A stretch of 64,000 nucleotides of DNA, taken from positions 106,874,099 through 106,938,098 of the forward strand of contig CP092863.1 of assembly GCA_030710605.1 (NCBI GenBank). The letters are read 5' to 3'. The DNA comes from Cordylochernes scorpioides. Its lineage: Eukaryota > Arthropoda > Arachnida > Pseudoscorpiones > Chernetidae. The position numbers were made by a program, and so were the translations under genes. The notes beneath the pieces are model-generated. The model was not told the DNA's origin, made no database searches, and worked only from the letters and a program-made list of their open reading frames with translations. Position 1 is the stretch's first letter. Every line of letters starts with the position of its first letter. Positions 40,430 through 50,490 of this stretch are shown one piece after another.

Positions 40430-43400
40430 GATGGCCCCGGATGTGAGAGGGTTCATATGGAGGGATTTAAGAGAGCGGAATAGGAAGACTGTTATTAAGG
40501 AAGTAATTTTTTAAAAATTAATTAAAGTGAGTTGGTATATAACATGGGGTTGATTTCTGTATATCCATAAGAGATGATAAAACATAAACAACTAATATTA
40601 AACATACAAGTAAAAATAAAAATATGAATAAAATATTTAATAGGGAACATATAATGATTATAGGTAAAAATATAAATGATTGGATGGGTAAATCATGATC
40701 TTTTCGTGATGGGCGTTAGAAAGGGTTGAGGGGTTAGTTATTACTTGGTTGAGGCAAGGTCACTTTGACTCAAGTCCCAAACCATTTAATGTGCACGGCG
40801 CGGAAAACCTAGGCCATGTTTCACATGTAAATTTAAGGACCGAATAAAGTTACAGTACCACAATCGAAAAGTAAGATAAGGGGATTGTTATGGGTTTTAG
40901 TAATTAGTCGTTAAGACGTACGCATGCAGGATAAATGAGGGCGAAGATCAGTGACCAGAAATCAAAGTTTTAATTAGAGTCGTCAGGGGCTTAGCGAGAA
41001 AAAGAGTAAAATAAAAAATAAAAAAAATGTGCCAGCGTGTGGCATGAGAGTGCCCTGGAATAAAAAAAATATACAATTTGCACGTATCCAATCCAGAAGT
41101 TGGGATAGGTAAATCTGGGGGACGGTGTGTCAAGATTGTTAATTACGAAATCAAAGTAGGTCAAGTCTAGCCTGCGAAGGAGTTAAAAGTTCCTGCGGAA
41201 AAGGAATGTTAGTAATTCTTAAGAAGTAACCTTTAAAGTGGTTGCTTAAGAGGTTATTGAAGATTGCCCTGTTTTTAGATCATGATTTTTAGTTTGATTA
41301 TAAAAGAATATATCATTGAGATATGAAATTGCGAAAGTAAGGCTTTGCATATAGCGTTAAAGGATTTGAAAAATCGAAAATAGAATTGCGAAGTTAAATG
41401 CAAAGTAATCTTTAAAAAAAAGTAAAAATAGTGATGATATGATACAAAGATTAACACACTACAGCAGTATATAAGGGGTAATAGAAAGTGAAAATATTAA
41501 ATGAAAAAAAAATAATGAGCAATAATATACTCGATAGCATTGACATGGTAGCGGAAGGTGAAACAATGTAAATAACATCTAATTTATAAAGTGAGAAAAA
41601 ATATAAAATGATAAATGCAAATTAGTGATATAAACATGAAATATAAACTTGAGATTATTAGATATGATATGAAAGATAAAATATAAAGTTGATTATAAAA
41701 TAGAGTCATGAAGCAAAAGTAAATAAGTTTTGGTAAAGAAAAATAATAAAAAAAAGACAATAATCTAAACTAATTGGTTGACGTAAAAAAAACAATTATA
41801 AGAGCTATATAATGATTATATAAAGGATATTAAAATGAAAAATTTAAAAAAAAATGTTCATCGAGAAAGAAGAGCAAGTAAGATTATATATAGAAATTAT
41901 ATATCGTGAAAGAATGGAAAGTTGTAGGCCAAATGTAATGTTCCTTTTTTTTTTTTTTTTTTTTTTTAGGATGGGTGGAGAGAGCTTTAAATTGTCCTCG
42001 ATCGATATCTTTGGTCTTGTTGGCCTAAGTTTTTCTAACTTATCGAATTTGTTTTATGTTTGACGTGACTCGTGGATCACATTGTTTCCAACTGTGAAAC
42101 TCATCGAGTCCTAATGTTGTCGTTTTTTTTTTAAACTTATGTGGGTGTGTGTGATTTTTGTAAGTAAAATGTTGTCCTTGGATCTAAGTGTCGATGTTAA
42201 GTTGACAAGTTAATTGAGGGCGAGAGAATGTTAGTGAACAGATTTGTTAGTAAATGTAAAATAACGTGTTAAGCAAGTTTTAGTAGCTAAACGGGATATC
42301 GGCGTAGATTAAAAATAAAAGGCGCGCACTAATGTTTGATTTAATAGGTAGCGAAAATCCATTAGAGTGACATCGGGGTGGCGACGGGCGTAACAAAATG
42401 TCGGCTATTTGTTTGTCCATCTCCAGCGGAAGAAGAGGGAGCGAAGCTATTTTTAATGCGATTCCGGATTTAGGTCAGGGGGGAGCGAGGGGGCTTGCTT
42501 TCTTTCAACTTATTGGAAGTTAATTCAAACTACGTTCGGAGATATTAATTCTATAATTGTAAACGCAAAAGCGTTTTGATTTGTCACGTTTGGTGACAAG
42601 CGTTATGGGATTGACATAGGGAGATACAGAGGTTGAATTATTCCGTGTGTTCAAGCATTTGTTAGATTTGTGTTTGTATTTCGAAAATTCGGATATTGTA
42701 TCTGTTATTAAATCGAATGGTTTTTGGCGGACTTAGTAAAAATGTTATTCATGGATATCGGGTTAGAATTGAATGAAATTGCGACTATCGACGTGGACAA
42801 TGTGTGGTTAAATAAATGTGTCACAGGCGTGGTGAAGGCGTCTTTGGCCTGAAAATTGAAAGAGTTTAGTGGTGTGGCGCTGTGACACGAAGCGAAAAAA
42901 TTGTAAATGAAAAGGTGTTACGTGAAGTCTTTGTTTTGTACAAAATCTAACCTGTTACACTAAGAATAACAAATTTACTAAAGTCATGATTGCTGGTTGT
43001 ACGAACATATCGAGAATTTTTATATTGTTAGTGGATATGGCATGTTTAATGTGAGAGAAAAAAAAAGATTGTGTGTGTTTAGTAGGGCGACGTTATAAAG
43101 CTTGTGTGTCTCGAAATTGGATTTGGGTGTTAAGTCGCGCACTAAAAATTTGTCAATTGGAAAAAGTTATGTGAGAGGGTGTTGTATATTTTGTTGAGAG
43201 AGATTTGTCGATATTTAACTATGCGTGTAAAAGGAAGGTACGAGGGAGTGTAGTTATGTGGGAATTTAACGATTGGAATAGTTTTGGAAGGCTGTGATTT
43301 AAGTTACTTCTGTCCAAAGATATGAAAGAAAAGGACATAGGGGGCGTTGAAAATGGGATTAGGAACATTATAATGAGGTTAAATAAGAGTGTTGGAGTTC

Positions 43401-44004
43401 ACCACGTGTGAGCAACTCGTTCCAGGAGGGGAAAATTTAGAAAATGGGACAGTTGTATTAACCTGTCCATGGGACACGTGTTGCTTGCACGAGGTGAATT
43501 TGTACAAGGTAGTTGGTAGAGGTACATTATCTTGATACAGGAGTAGCTGAGAACAGTTTATAATTAGTAGAAATCTTTTTATGGAGTTAAGGGATAATAT
43601 GATAAAAGGCAAGGGGGTATCTATAATATGGAATTTTAGATTCTGCGTTATGTTACCTATTTTTACGTTTAAAAAGATATAACCTATGGTGAAAATATTG
43701 TTAGCTATGGCATTAATAGTTAAGTTAAATGGATGGACAGGTATTTTTCTTTTACAAACTGATTTCTATTATTTTAAAAGTATTCTGCCTAATTATAGCG
43801 ATAGATGCTCCTGTATAAAGTAGTAGAGTAGGTTTACATTATTGGACAGTGTGTTCAGCTCGAACGAGCAATAGTTCAACAAAAATTATAGAAGGAGGAA
43901 CCTACTGTGGTGCTGTCTTGTATGTCGGGACAGTCCTGGTCTTGTGTCGTGGTTGGCGGATTCTTGGGAAGGTCAGAGTTCATTGTTTGCGCTGGGCTCG
44001 TGGT
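40430..44004 (-). other. Non-coding internal region of the large LTR element
   Basis: No RT, integrase or protease motif and no frame over 100 codons. The blocks at about 42770-43200 align with 62980-63380 (for example GTCACAGGCGTG, GCGTCTTTGGCCTGAAAA, CAAATCTAACCTGTT), and the start (GATGGCCCCGGATGTGAGAG) aligns with 61081. So this is a shared, preserved non-coding body and not random decay. A 20-base T run sits at about 41946-41967. Confidence 0.7.
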
Positions 44005-44412
44005 TTAGAGATGGTCGGGGGAGCAGGTAACATACGCTCGCGTGTTGGTAACTCGGAGGGGCGCTTGCAGGAGGTTTGCTGGCTTTCTCAGGCTTGTAGA
44101 GTATTGTAGTTGGGCCCGATCTGCTTGGGCGTCGTAGTTGGTGAAGAAGCTCTGCGCCTCGTACGAACCATCGTAGCGATTCCACCTCTCGCGATGTCCG
44201 GTCACGGCAGAAAGCTGATGTAGCGTCGTCGTCAACCTCCCTCGGACATCTGACACCGGCGGCGGGGGTGTGACGTCTTCCTGGCCGGGGACAATTTCCT
44301 GCGTCTTACCGAAGGTTGTTTCTTTCTTCGGAAAAGTGGGGCTTCCGCCACTTTCGGAGTCGGGATCGGACTCCATTGGTTCCTTTGGCTCCTCCTCTCT
44401 TCCCTGTTCCAT
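44005..44412 (-). CDS. Gag-like N-terminal ORF of the large LTR element (135 aa)
   Basis: Starts ATG about 80 bp inside the 5' LTR edge (minus orientation). An acidic, Pro-rich N-terminus (MEQGREEEPKEPMES) is followed by RWNRYDGSYEAQSFFTNYDA. The pattern of an aromatic, YDG, then xxxFFxxY about ten residues on, resembles the start of the capsid region in Ty3-like Gag. It stops after SPDHL, well short of a full Gag with zinc knuckle. The related element at 7.1 kb has a shorter version. Recognition of Gag is by pattern and position only. Confidence 0.5.
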   Translation of the reverse strand: MEQGREEEPKEPMESDPDSESGGSPTFPKKETTFGKTQEIVPGQEDVTPPPPVSDVRGRLTTTLHQLSAVTGHRERWNRYDGSYEAQSFFTNYDAQADRAQLQYSTSLRKPANLLQAPLRVTNTRAYVTCSPDHL

Positions 44413-44493
44413 CTTTCTGTACAGACAGTGGTCTATTTGCTTACTTGTACCTTGGCGTCCACTATCCTGTCGACTCTTCGTTACGGGGGAGTC
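44413..44493 (-). promoter_or_regulatory. Leader with candidate primer-binding or packaging word GTCGACAGGAT
   Basis: Between the 5' LTR and the ATG the minus strand reads GACTCCCCCGTAACGAAGAG then TCGACAGGATAGTGG. GAAGAGTCGACAGGATA is shared word for word with the leader of element C at about 7441-7457. I could not match it to a tRNA 3' end; no TGG-initial primer site is seen. Confidence 0.45.
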
Positions 44494-45287
44494 TGTGATA
44501 TCTTGGGACCTCTGGGACCAGTGTTACCTGATGCTCGACGAACCTCGATGTCAACTCTCCCGTGCAGTCGTGGTGGAAGGCGACACAGCTGGGCCAAAGG
44601 TGAAATAAACAAACAGAGATTCCACTAAAAGCGTCTGACGTCAAGAAGGAATGGGATGAGGAGAGAGAGATTTTAGAGCAAGTGTTACCGTTGAGTTCCA
44701 AGCGAAGACTGACAATTCTAGGTCCTTGATTTAACACCAAGACTCAGTTTCTCTCTGATTGGTTGAGAGATGATCACATGCTTTTTCCCTATTGGTTGAC
44801 CTATTTAGATGCTTCTTTCCTAATTGGTGGGACTTTTTCACGTGGCCGTAGGCTATTGGTTGACCTACTTAGGTGATGTCTTCTCGCGGCTTTCTTTGAT
44901 TGAAAATACGTCCTGTCTTGGCCCGGAAATTGGGCGTCACTCTTAGATTTTATGGTTTCCTCGATATCAGATACGCCCTGTCCTGTCAGGAAGTATTGAC
45001 TTGTAAATTATTTATAGTTGGGCTGGTTTTAAGCCTCTTTTGCTAGGCCTTGCTTCGACTTCTGTCCTAAACCTGATTTGTTTTAACCTTAACTTTCTCC
45101 TGTCTCTCTCCATTCCTTCTATCTGTACAGTTGCAATACTTTATTAGTTTCTTACGCGGTACAGATTGATGTTAGTTGAGGCTTTCTATGTGCAGTACAT
45201 AAGAAGTTATATACAGTCATGGGGTGGAACATGTGGTAGTGGATATTTAGACTATTTACAACAATTCCATGGTCTTAAATCATCACA
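44494..45287 (-). repeat. LTR (5' in minus orientation) of the large element
   Basis: Same sequence as 39636-40429. Its right edge lies in (AT)n (TATATATAT), directly followed by a SINE 1 fragment. Confidence 0.9.
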
Positions 45288-45310
45288 TATATATATATAT
45301 ATATATATAT

Positions 45311-45498
45311 TGCTTATCCCTAGTACACGTGGTACAGGCCATGATAATCATGTTGGGTAGAAGGCGACTGCTTTTACTGTAAGTGCACCACATGTCTACA
45401 CATGTGAAATCAGTTCGACTTTGCACTTACAAATATGCCAGAGCCCCGTTTGGTTACTTGCACTCGCTGGTGGGGTTGGACCTTTGCAAAAATCGGGG
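45311..45498 (-). mobile_element. SINE family 1, 5'-truncated copy
   Basis: Matches the 3' part of SINE 1 (CTAGTACACGTGGTACAGGC through TTGCACTCGCTGGTGGGG and CAAAAATCGGGG); the tRNA-like head is missing. Confidence 0.8.
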
Positions 45499-45499
45499 T

Positions 45500-45765
45500 A
45501 TATAGAATATCAGCATATGAAAATTCGAAACTATAATAGACGCGTATGATTCTTTTAATAATTAAACAATTTCTACTGTCCTTGCTGCAATAGAAAAATT
45601 AAAGAGAGAACCTGGCTCATCAGTGGTGAACCCTCCCAGCGGTTTCGCCAGTTTAATCTACCATGGTAGATTGTAAATTGTTCAATTTTTAAAAAGAATC
45701 ATACGCGTCTATAATAGTTTCGAATTTTATAACAGATGGCGTGCTAATGTATCATAATAATAAAA
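45500..45765. repeat. Foldback family G copy
   Basis: The arm CCTGGCTCATCAGTGGTGAA, CCCTCCCAGCGGTTTCGCC and flanks ATTCGAAACTATAATAGACG and its rough complement near 45710 match the family. Confidence 0.7.
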
Positions 45766-45766
45766 T

Positions 45767-46165
45767 ATATATATATATATATGATCAATTTATATTATAT
45801 AAAATATTAGATTTCTGTTGATATTTGATTATGTTGAGGATTATTTTATGGTAATATAAATCGTGGTTAAAATCTTGAAACTATAATAATAAAAATATTG
45901 AAGATTAGAAATGGCTTTAATTGAGCTTATGGAATATATAAAAACATAATTTGATAAAAGTACTGCCTGGCTTATGGTGTAAGAATCTAAAAAATGAAAA
46001 ACTTATTTACTTAATATATAAAAGATTTGAGCCGGCCATCGGGAAACAATAACAATAAGTTTTTATAGGGGAAGCGTGACCTCTGGCGGTCGATTTAGCA
46101 GAGTATTTGAATCTATGAAATATAATTTTAAATAAAATAATATTTTAATATAACATATATAAATA
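45767..46165 (-). repeat. Solo terminal repeat of the TRIM-like family
   Basis: TTTGATTATGTTGAGGATTA, GAGCCGGCCATCGGG and GTGACCTCTGGCGGTCGATT follow the order in the terminal repeats at 3727-4873. Confidence 0.65.
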
Positions 46166-46849
46166 TATATATTTAATTTCCGTAAAAGGTTTTTTTATAA
46201 CAATCCCAGTAAGCATTAATAATAATCACACCCTATTTTTTCCCTAAAAAAACAATATCTGTTATTGAAAATAAAGGTTTTATAATAAATTAAGGTTATA
46301 TACCTTATACAAATTTTCCCTAATGTAAATTTATGATACACAGAATGTATATAATAAACAAAATACAAACTGTAGTAATCGTTTGCTCCACAATTAAAGT
46401 GCCAAATTTCCATTTATGAAAATGGTCAAATTCTATTAAATTCACATTTCAATGTTACAAAACAAGCGCTGTGTAACTCTGATTATGAAATAATTTATTT
46501 GATTTATTAGAGTGCTTGTAATTACGTTCTTCTAGGATCATTTATCAAAATGGTCAAATACTTTTAAATATATATTTTTTTAATCAGAGAAGGATTTAAT
46601 TAATGCGATAGCGTTGTACAATTGTTCTAATTAATGTACACGCCATTTTTAGATTTCTGTTCTTTTACACAATGGTGTCATTGATCATTTTAAACTGTAA
46701 TTTAACAAGTGATATTTGTTAAGAATTATTAATGGCGTAAGTGGATGTGTTTTGATATTGTTAATTGCCTATTTTTTAATTTATTTCTCGATTTTGCTTT
46801 CTATACTGAATACTGTTTTAGCGAAATTGATAATTTACACAATAAAAGG
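46166..46849. other. AT-rich DNA, no recognised features
   Basis: No gene or known repeat seen. Confidence 0.4.
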
Positions 46850-47430
46850 TATCTCTTGATTGTGTAACTAAAAGTGTCTAATAGGATACGCCATCTGTCG
46901 GGATAAATATGAGCTTTATTTCTTTATTTAGACTTAGAGCGCTATGTCCCCCTAGGGACAACCTCAATTTAAAAATAAACAAAATTTTTAAAGAAGAGAA
47001 AGAATAAATATGAGCTAAACGTTAAATTGTAATTATTCCAGAATTGACCACAAATACCTTTCCTGATTAATAGAGAAAATATAACCACGTACGCGTTTCG
47101 AACTGTTGGCCCTCATAGCTTTTTTTGATCAATCAAGAAATGGTATTTGGTCAATATATACTCCGGTTCCAAAATAATTTATTAGGTACCGCTCAACAAG
47201 AGCAACCTAGCTTATGATATTTACAATGCATTATATATGAACAGGTTCTTCAAATATACAGTTTATTTACATATTTAAATAATGAATTTATATTATTTAC
47301 ATAGTTACATATTTGAATAAATAAAAAATAAACGATTAGTTGATATTTATTCCGATAGATGGCGAAAGCCATCAGAATATTTTAGTTGCACGATTAGGAA
47401 ATGTCTTTTTTTTTTTTTTAATATTATTCA
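46850..47430. repeat. Foldback family B copy with nested LINE tails
   Basis: Starts with AAAAGGTATCTCTTGATTGT and ends with CGATTAGGAAATGTCTTTTT, its inverted partner. A worn hammerhead (GAAACGCGTACGTGG, with CTATGA for the core) lies near 47085-47125 on the minus strand. An 88-bp LINE tail sits at 46916-47003, and a second insertion-like block with TACCGCTCAACAAGAGCAAC starts near 47190. Confidence 0.6.
46916..47003 (-). mobile_element. 88-bp 3' tail of an R1-like LINE with 13-bp target duplication
   Basis: ATAAATATGAGCT lies on both sides (46903-46915 and 47004-47016). The insert (GCGCTATGTCCCCCTAGGGA, A-rich) resembles the extreme 3' end of the R1-like element at 23.4 kb in layout (a C/G-rich short palindrome next to the tail). 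Confidence 0.7.
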
Positions 47431-47930
47431 CCTTATCCCAGTAAAATTTCCCTTTTGTGCTATTTTTCACATTGTTTGAAATTTTCACGCTCTTTCGATC
47501 TAAATACCAGTTTCATGATTTTTCAGGATGCCCTAATGGCCAGCTTATTTGGTAGTTGAGGTACAGCTTGTACAAGCTTGACGAGGATCAACAGCTCAAA
47601 GCTCTAGCGGAATCTGTTCTAAAAATGATAAATAATTTAGCGCTATATATTGCTGAAAATTATATGTACTTTTAACACTACTCTTTTGAAAAATAGGTAT
47701 AAATATAAACTATTAATACAGCCCTACTTTTTAAAAAGTTTTATTCATTGTAGTATAAAAATATAAGAGAGATTTATAGAAATAGGTTTTAATTAATAAA
47801 ATTTAAAAAGAAAAGTAAAAGGTTAAGTAAATTGTGTGTGTTATATCTCCTAAATGAACTCTTTTAAAATAGTCTACACCCACAATAAAACATTAAAACA
47901 TTTGTGGCCCTGAGTTTGTTGTTGACACAT
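47431..47930. other. AT-rich DNA with a worn hammerhead-like remnant
   Basis: Near 47567-47615 CTTGACGAGGATCAACAGCTC then AAAGCTC recalls a hammerhead with lost GAAA. No gene seen. Confidence 0.35.
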
Positions 47931-47934
47931 TAAT

Positions 47935-48170
47935 ATTAAGAAAAAAACATCTCCTTATCGTGCAAATGAAAGTTGCTGATGGCTTGATAGATGGCGCAAG
48001 CCATCAGAAACTTTCAGTTGCACGATAAGTAGATGCCTTTTTCTTAATTTATGCACCTTATCCCAGTACAACTGAAATATTGGTTAAATAAATGATTTTT
48101 TGATCCAATATATGCCTTTTTATTTAAAGATTTATTTATGGATTGCTTTATTTCCAAAATAATATATTTA
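47935..48170. repeat. Foldback family B hairpin fused to a family C end
   Basis: AAAACATCTCCTTATCGTGC and its complement near 48005-48040 form a short hairpin. After CCCAGTACAA the sequence switches to CTGAAATATTGGTTAAATAA, the 3' half of the family C hammerhead, and continues with the family C end (GATCCAATATATGCC). Confidence 0.6.
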
Positions 48171-48690
48171 TATATTAAAAAGAAATTCATTGTGAAAAAC
48201 TATTTTAGTTTTTAAACGGTTTTCAATAATTTTATATTGTATATATTTATATAAAAATTTATAATTTAATATATAATACACACACAGGGATATATGCCGT
48301 AGATGGTATAGGTAATGGATAATTTTAGGGTTAACCGCATTTCCAGGCAGAAGATGAGATTGCAGGAGCTGACGGAGCAAGAAGTAGCTTATCTAAAAAC
48401 CTTAGTCACAGCCTGGGTCATCAATAGATCCTGGCTTATACTGGCCCCACATATATATATATACTTTTCTTCTCTATATACGAAATATTTCTCCTTTTTT
48501 AAGGGATATATTTGAGTTCAACTCTTTATCTTCAGGCTATACCTTTTAACCTATTTATTATATTTTGAAAGTTTGAATTGTAAAATAAGTAGCTTATCTA
48601 TAACTTTAGTCACAGCGTGGGTCATCAATAGATCTCTCTCTCTCTCTCTCTCCTGGCTTATACTGGCCTCACACACATATATATATATAT
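48171..48690. other. AT-rich DNA, partial duplication, (TC)n
   Basis: A segment with GTAGCTTATCTAAAAACC and GGTCATCAATAGATC at about 48384-48435 recurs with changes near 48588-48635. A (TC)n run lies at about 48631-48652. No gene seen. Confidence 0.45.
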
Positions 48691-48855
48691 ATTCATATGT
48701 TATATTAAAATCTTATTTTACTTAAAATTATATTTCATAGATTCCAATACTCTGCTAAATCGACCGCTAGATATCACGCTTCCCCTATATAAAAAAAAAT
48801 CATTGTTGTTGTTTTCCGATGGCCGGCTCAAACCTTTTGTACATTATGTGAATAA

Positions 48856-49239
48856 AACGACACTTGAAGTTTCACCGCATGAGTTTCTTTTCAACGACAA
48901 ATTAAAATTTTATTTTAAGGTGAAATATCGACTATTTCTAACCTTTTTGGATGAGGTATGAAAGGATGAATTATGAAGAGTAAAGTGTCCAGGGATGGGA
49001 ATCGAACCCACAGTGTTCCGCTTACCGGGCAGATGCCATGTCCACTAGGCTACCCTGGACATATTTTTTCCGTTCGTCATTACTCTTCATAATTCATCCT
49101 TTCATACCTCATCCAGAAAGGTTAGAAATAGTCGATATTTCACCTTAAAATAAAATTTTAATTTGTCGTTGAAAAGAAACTCATGCGGTGAAACTTCAAG
49201 TGTCGCTTTACAATTACATGCCGCAGTGTATTATATTGT
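48856..49239. mobile_element. Inverted SINE 2 dimer sharing one tRNA-like head
   Basis: The arms 48860-48985 and 49062-49215 are near-exact inverted copies of the SINE 2 body (for example ATGAGTTTCTTTTCAACGAC and its complement), with one tRNA-like head between them. ATTATGTGAATAA (48843-48855) and ATTATGTAAATAA (49240-49252) flank the whole unit, so it appears to have inserted as one piece. Confidence 0.82.
48987..49058 (-). ncRNA. tRNA-like sequence (Thr GGT-type loop), SINE 2 head
   Basis: Minus strand: acceptor strands TCCAGGG and CCCTGGA pair over all seven bases; D stem GCC/GGC; anticodon stem TCTGC/GCGGA around loop CCGGTAA (anticodon GGT, position 33 C not T); T arm GTGGG-TTCGATT-CCCAT. 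The fold is complete, but a GGT anticodon is not a normal eukaryotic nuclear Thr tRNA and U33 is lost, so it is read as a SINE head and not a working tRNA. Confidence 0.7.
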
Positions 49240-49455
49240 ATTATGTAAATAAGTTTTTCATTTTTTTTTATTCTTACGCCTTAAGCCAGGCAGTACTTTT
49301 AACAATTTTTTCTATATTCCATAAGCTAATTAAAGCAATTTCTGATCAAAACTATTTTTAGTATTATACTTTCAAGATTTTTGCCACGACTGCATTACCA
49401 TTGCATAATCCTCAATATAATTAAAATTCAACAGCACATAATCTCATTTTTTATA

Positions 49456-49684
49456 TTTATAACATATATATATACAGTTTTCTTCTCTGTATATAAGACA
49501 TATTTCTTCTTTTTAGCGATATATTTGAACTTCAAATTTTAAATTTACACCTTCCTCCCAAGCTATACCTTATAACCTATTTATTATATTTTCAAAGAGT
49601 TTAAATATTGTAAAAGAAGTATATCATTGTAACGTTATATTATAATCGTATGTTTTTTAATAATAATATTCTTATCGTAATGAT
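49456..49684. other. AT-rich spacer
   Basis: No gene or known repeat seen. Confidence 0.4.
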
Positions 49685-50010
49685 AGAGGTTGCCTGGCCG
49701 GGGGCATTCATAGTTATTCAAATTAAAGATACTTTGGTCAGTAAATCTTTTTTATTGTCTCGACGTTTAGATAAAAATATTTTGTCCTCGTTAGGAGAAA
49801 ATTAAAACATTTGGCAAAGCGTTAGAAATTATTTTAAGGCTGCAAATATCGCGTGAGAATGCCCTTGCACACACACACACACAGCTTTAGAATAATTTTC
49901 AAAGATTTGCCAAATGTTTTAATTTTTGTTCGCTCTTGACGAGGATAAAAGATTTTTGTCGAAACGTTGAGACAATAAAAAAGATTTACTGACCGAAGTA
50001 ACTATCTTGT
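49685..50010. repeat. Foldback family A, both arms with hammerhead remnants
   Basis: The left arm (TTGCCTGGCCGGGGGCATTC ... GTCTCGACGTTTAG) and right arm (CTCTTGACGAGG ... CGTTGAGACAATAAAAAAG) are inverted. The left-arm core reads CTAACGA with TAAA for GAAA. A (CA)n run lies at about 49868-49882. Confidence 0.65.
49932..49974 (+). ncRNA. Hammerhead-like sequence with one core change
   Basis: GCTC, core TTGACGA, a stem of ATAAAA/TTTTTGT type, GAAA, CGTT (ACGU stem III, U as UH), GAGA. Only C3 differs from consensus (U), and G8 is unchanged, so the C3-G8 pair is a U-G wobble here. Probably weak or inactive. Confidence 0.5.
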
Positions 50011-50215
50011 GGTTTCTTCTATCTGCTTATGTTTTTGATTTTTGTTTAATGTATATTTTAATTTAATGCTCTTTTTCTTAATTGTTTATTTTCTTTTTGA
50101 CAATTCTGTTACCTACTCTACTACAATTATTGTAAATAGTTTCACGCGCAAATATCCAGATCGGATATAGCGTGTCTTGTTTGCAACTGGTAATAAATAA
50201 GTATATTTAATTTGA
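50011..50215. other. Flank and target site of the PLE
   Basis: AT-rich. Ends with TATTTAATTTGA at 50204-50215, which recurs at 54535-54546. Confidence 0.6.
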
Positions 50216-50480
50216 CATCATATCGCCACGCTGTAAGATTCAAAGGAAAAACAGGGTAACGTGGTAAGATTCTTTAATAGAACACGACGAGCTTTCAGGC
50301 AGCAACTGCCCTTCTTCAGGTCTTATACAAGTGTAGACAAAGAAGTGCCATATTTATAAGCGAAAATATTTACATATATACGCGCAAGGAATAAGGAATT
50401 TTACATACTGAAGATTGGAAAGGGGAATTTGCATATTTACAAATAAAAATAAAACAAACTCTGTGTGAGAAATAGAGGCA
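50216..50480 (-). repeat. Inverted pseudo-LTR segment at the PLE 5' end
   Basis: Complement of the 3' UTR of unit A plus the first about 20 bases of unit B (CATCATATCGCCACGC at the left edge). Because it contains the tail-to-head junction, the template must already have been tandem or circular. Confidence 0.85.
50286..50322 (-). ncRNA. PLE hammerhead ribozyme, inverted copy
   Basis: Same sequence as 51747-51783 on the other strand: GAC, CTGAAGA, stem II around GGCAG/CTGCC, GAAA, GCTC, GTC. Confidence 0.7.
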
Positions 50481-50490
50481 AAATGTACAG

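Larger units (their letters stand above)
39636..45287 (-). mobile_element. Large LTR retrotransposon derivative with 794-bp LTRs
   Basis: LTRs at 39636-40429 and 44494-45287 are both 794 bp, and reading them side by side I find no difference, so insertion is recent (or the copy was gene-converted or duplicated in assembly). The ends are TGTGAT...ATCACA. TATA flanks both sides. Minus orientation is supported by a gag-like ORF near the 44494 LTR, the leader word GTCGACAGGAT beside it, a G-rich CCGGGGCCATC before the other LTR, and in the minus-strand LTR a TATATAA followed about 70 bp later by AATAAAG. About 3.5 kb of the internal region is non-coding, as in LARD-type elements. Confidence 0.85.
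48691..49455 (+). repeat. TRIM-family terminal repeat interrupted by a SINE dimer
   Basis: The left part (CGACCGCTAGATATCACGC, GATGGCCGGCTC) and right part (CTTACGCCTTAAGCCAGGC, GATTTTTGCCACGACTGC) are the two halves of one repeat in inverse orientation to 3727-4873. They are separated by 48856-49239. Confidence 0.65.

Noticed and set aside
40432-40451. TGGCCCCGGATGTGAGAGGG as a plus-strand primer-binding site
   Set aside because: It would imply plus orientation, but the gag-like ORF, leader word and promoter layout support minus, where this stretch lies just before the 3' LTR.
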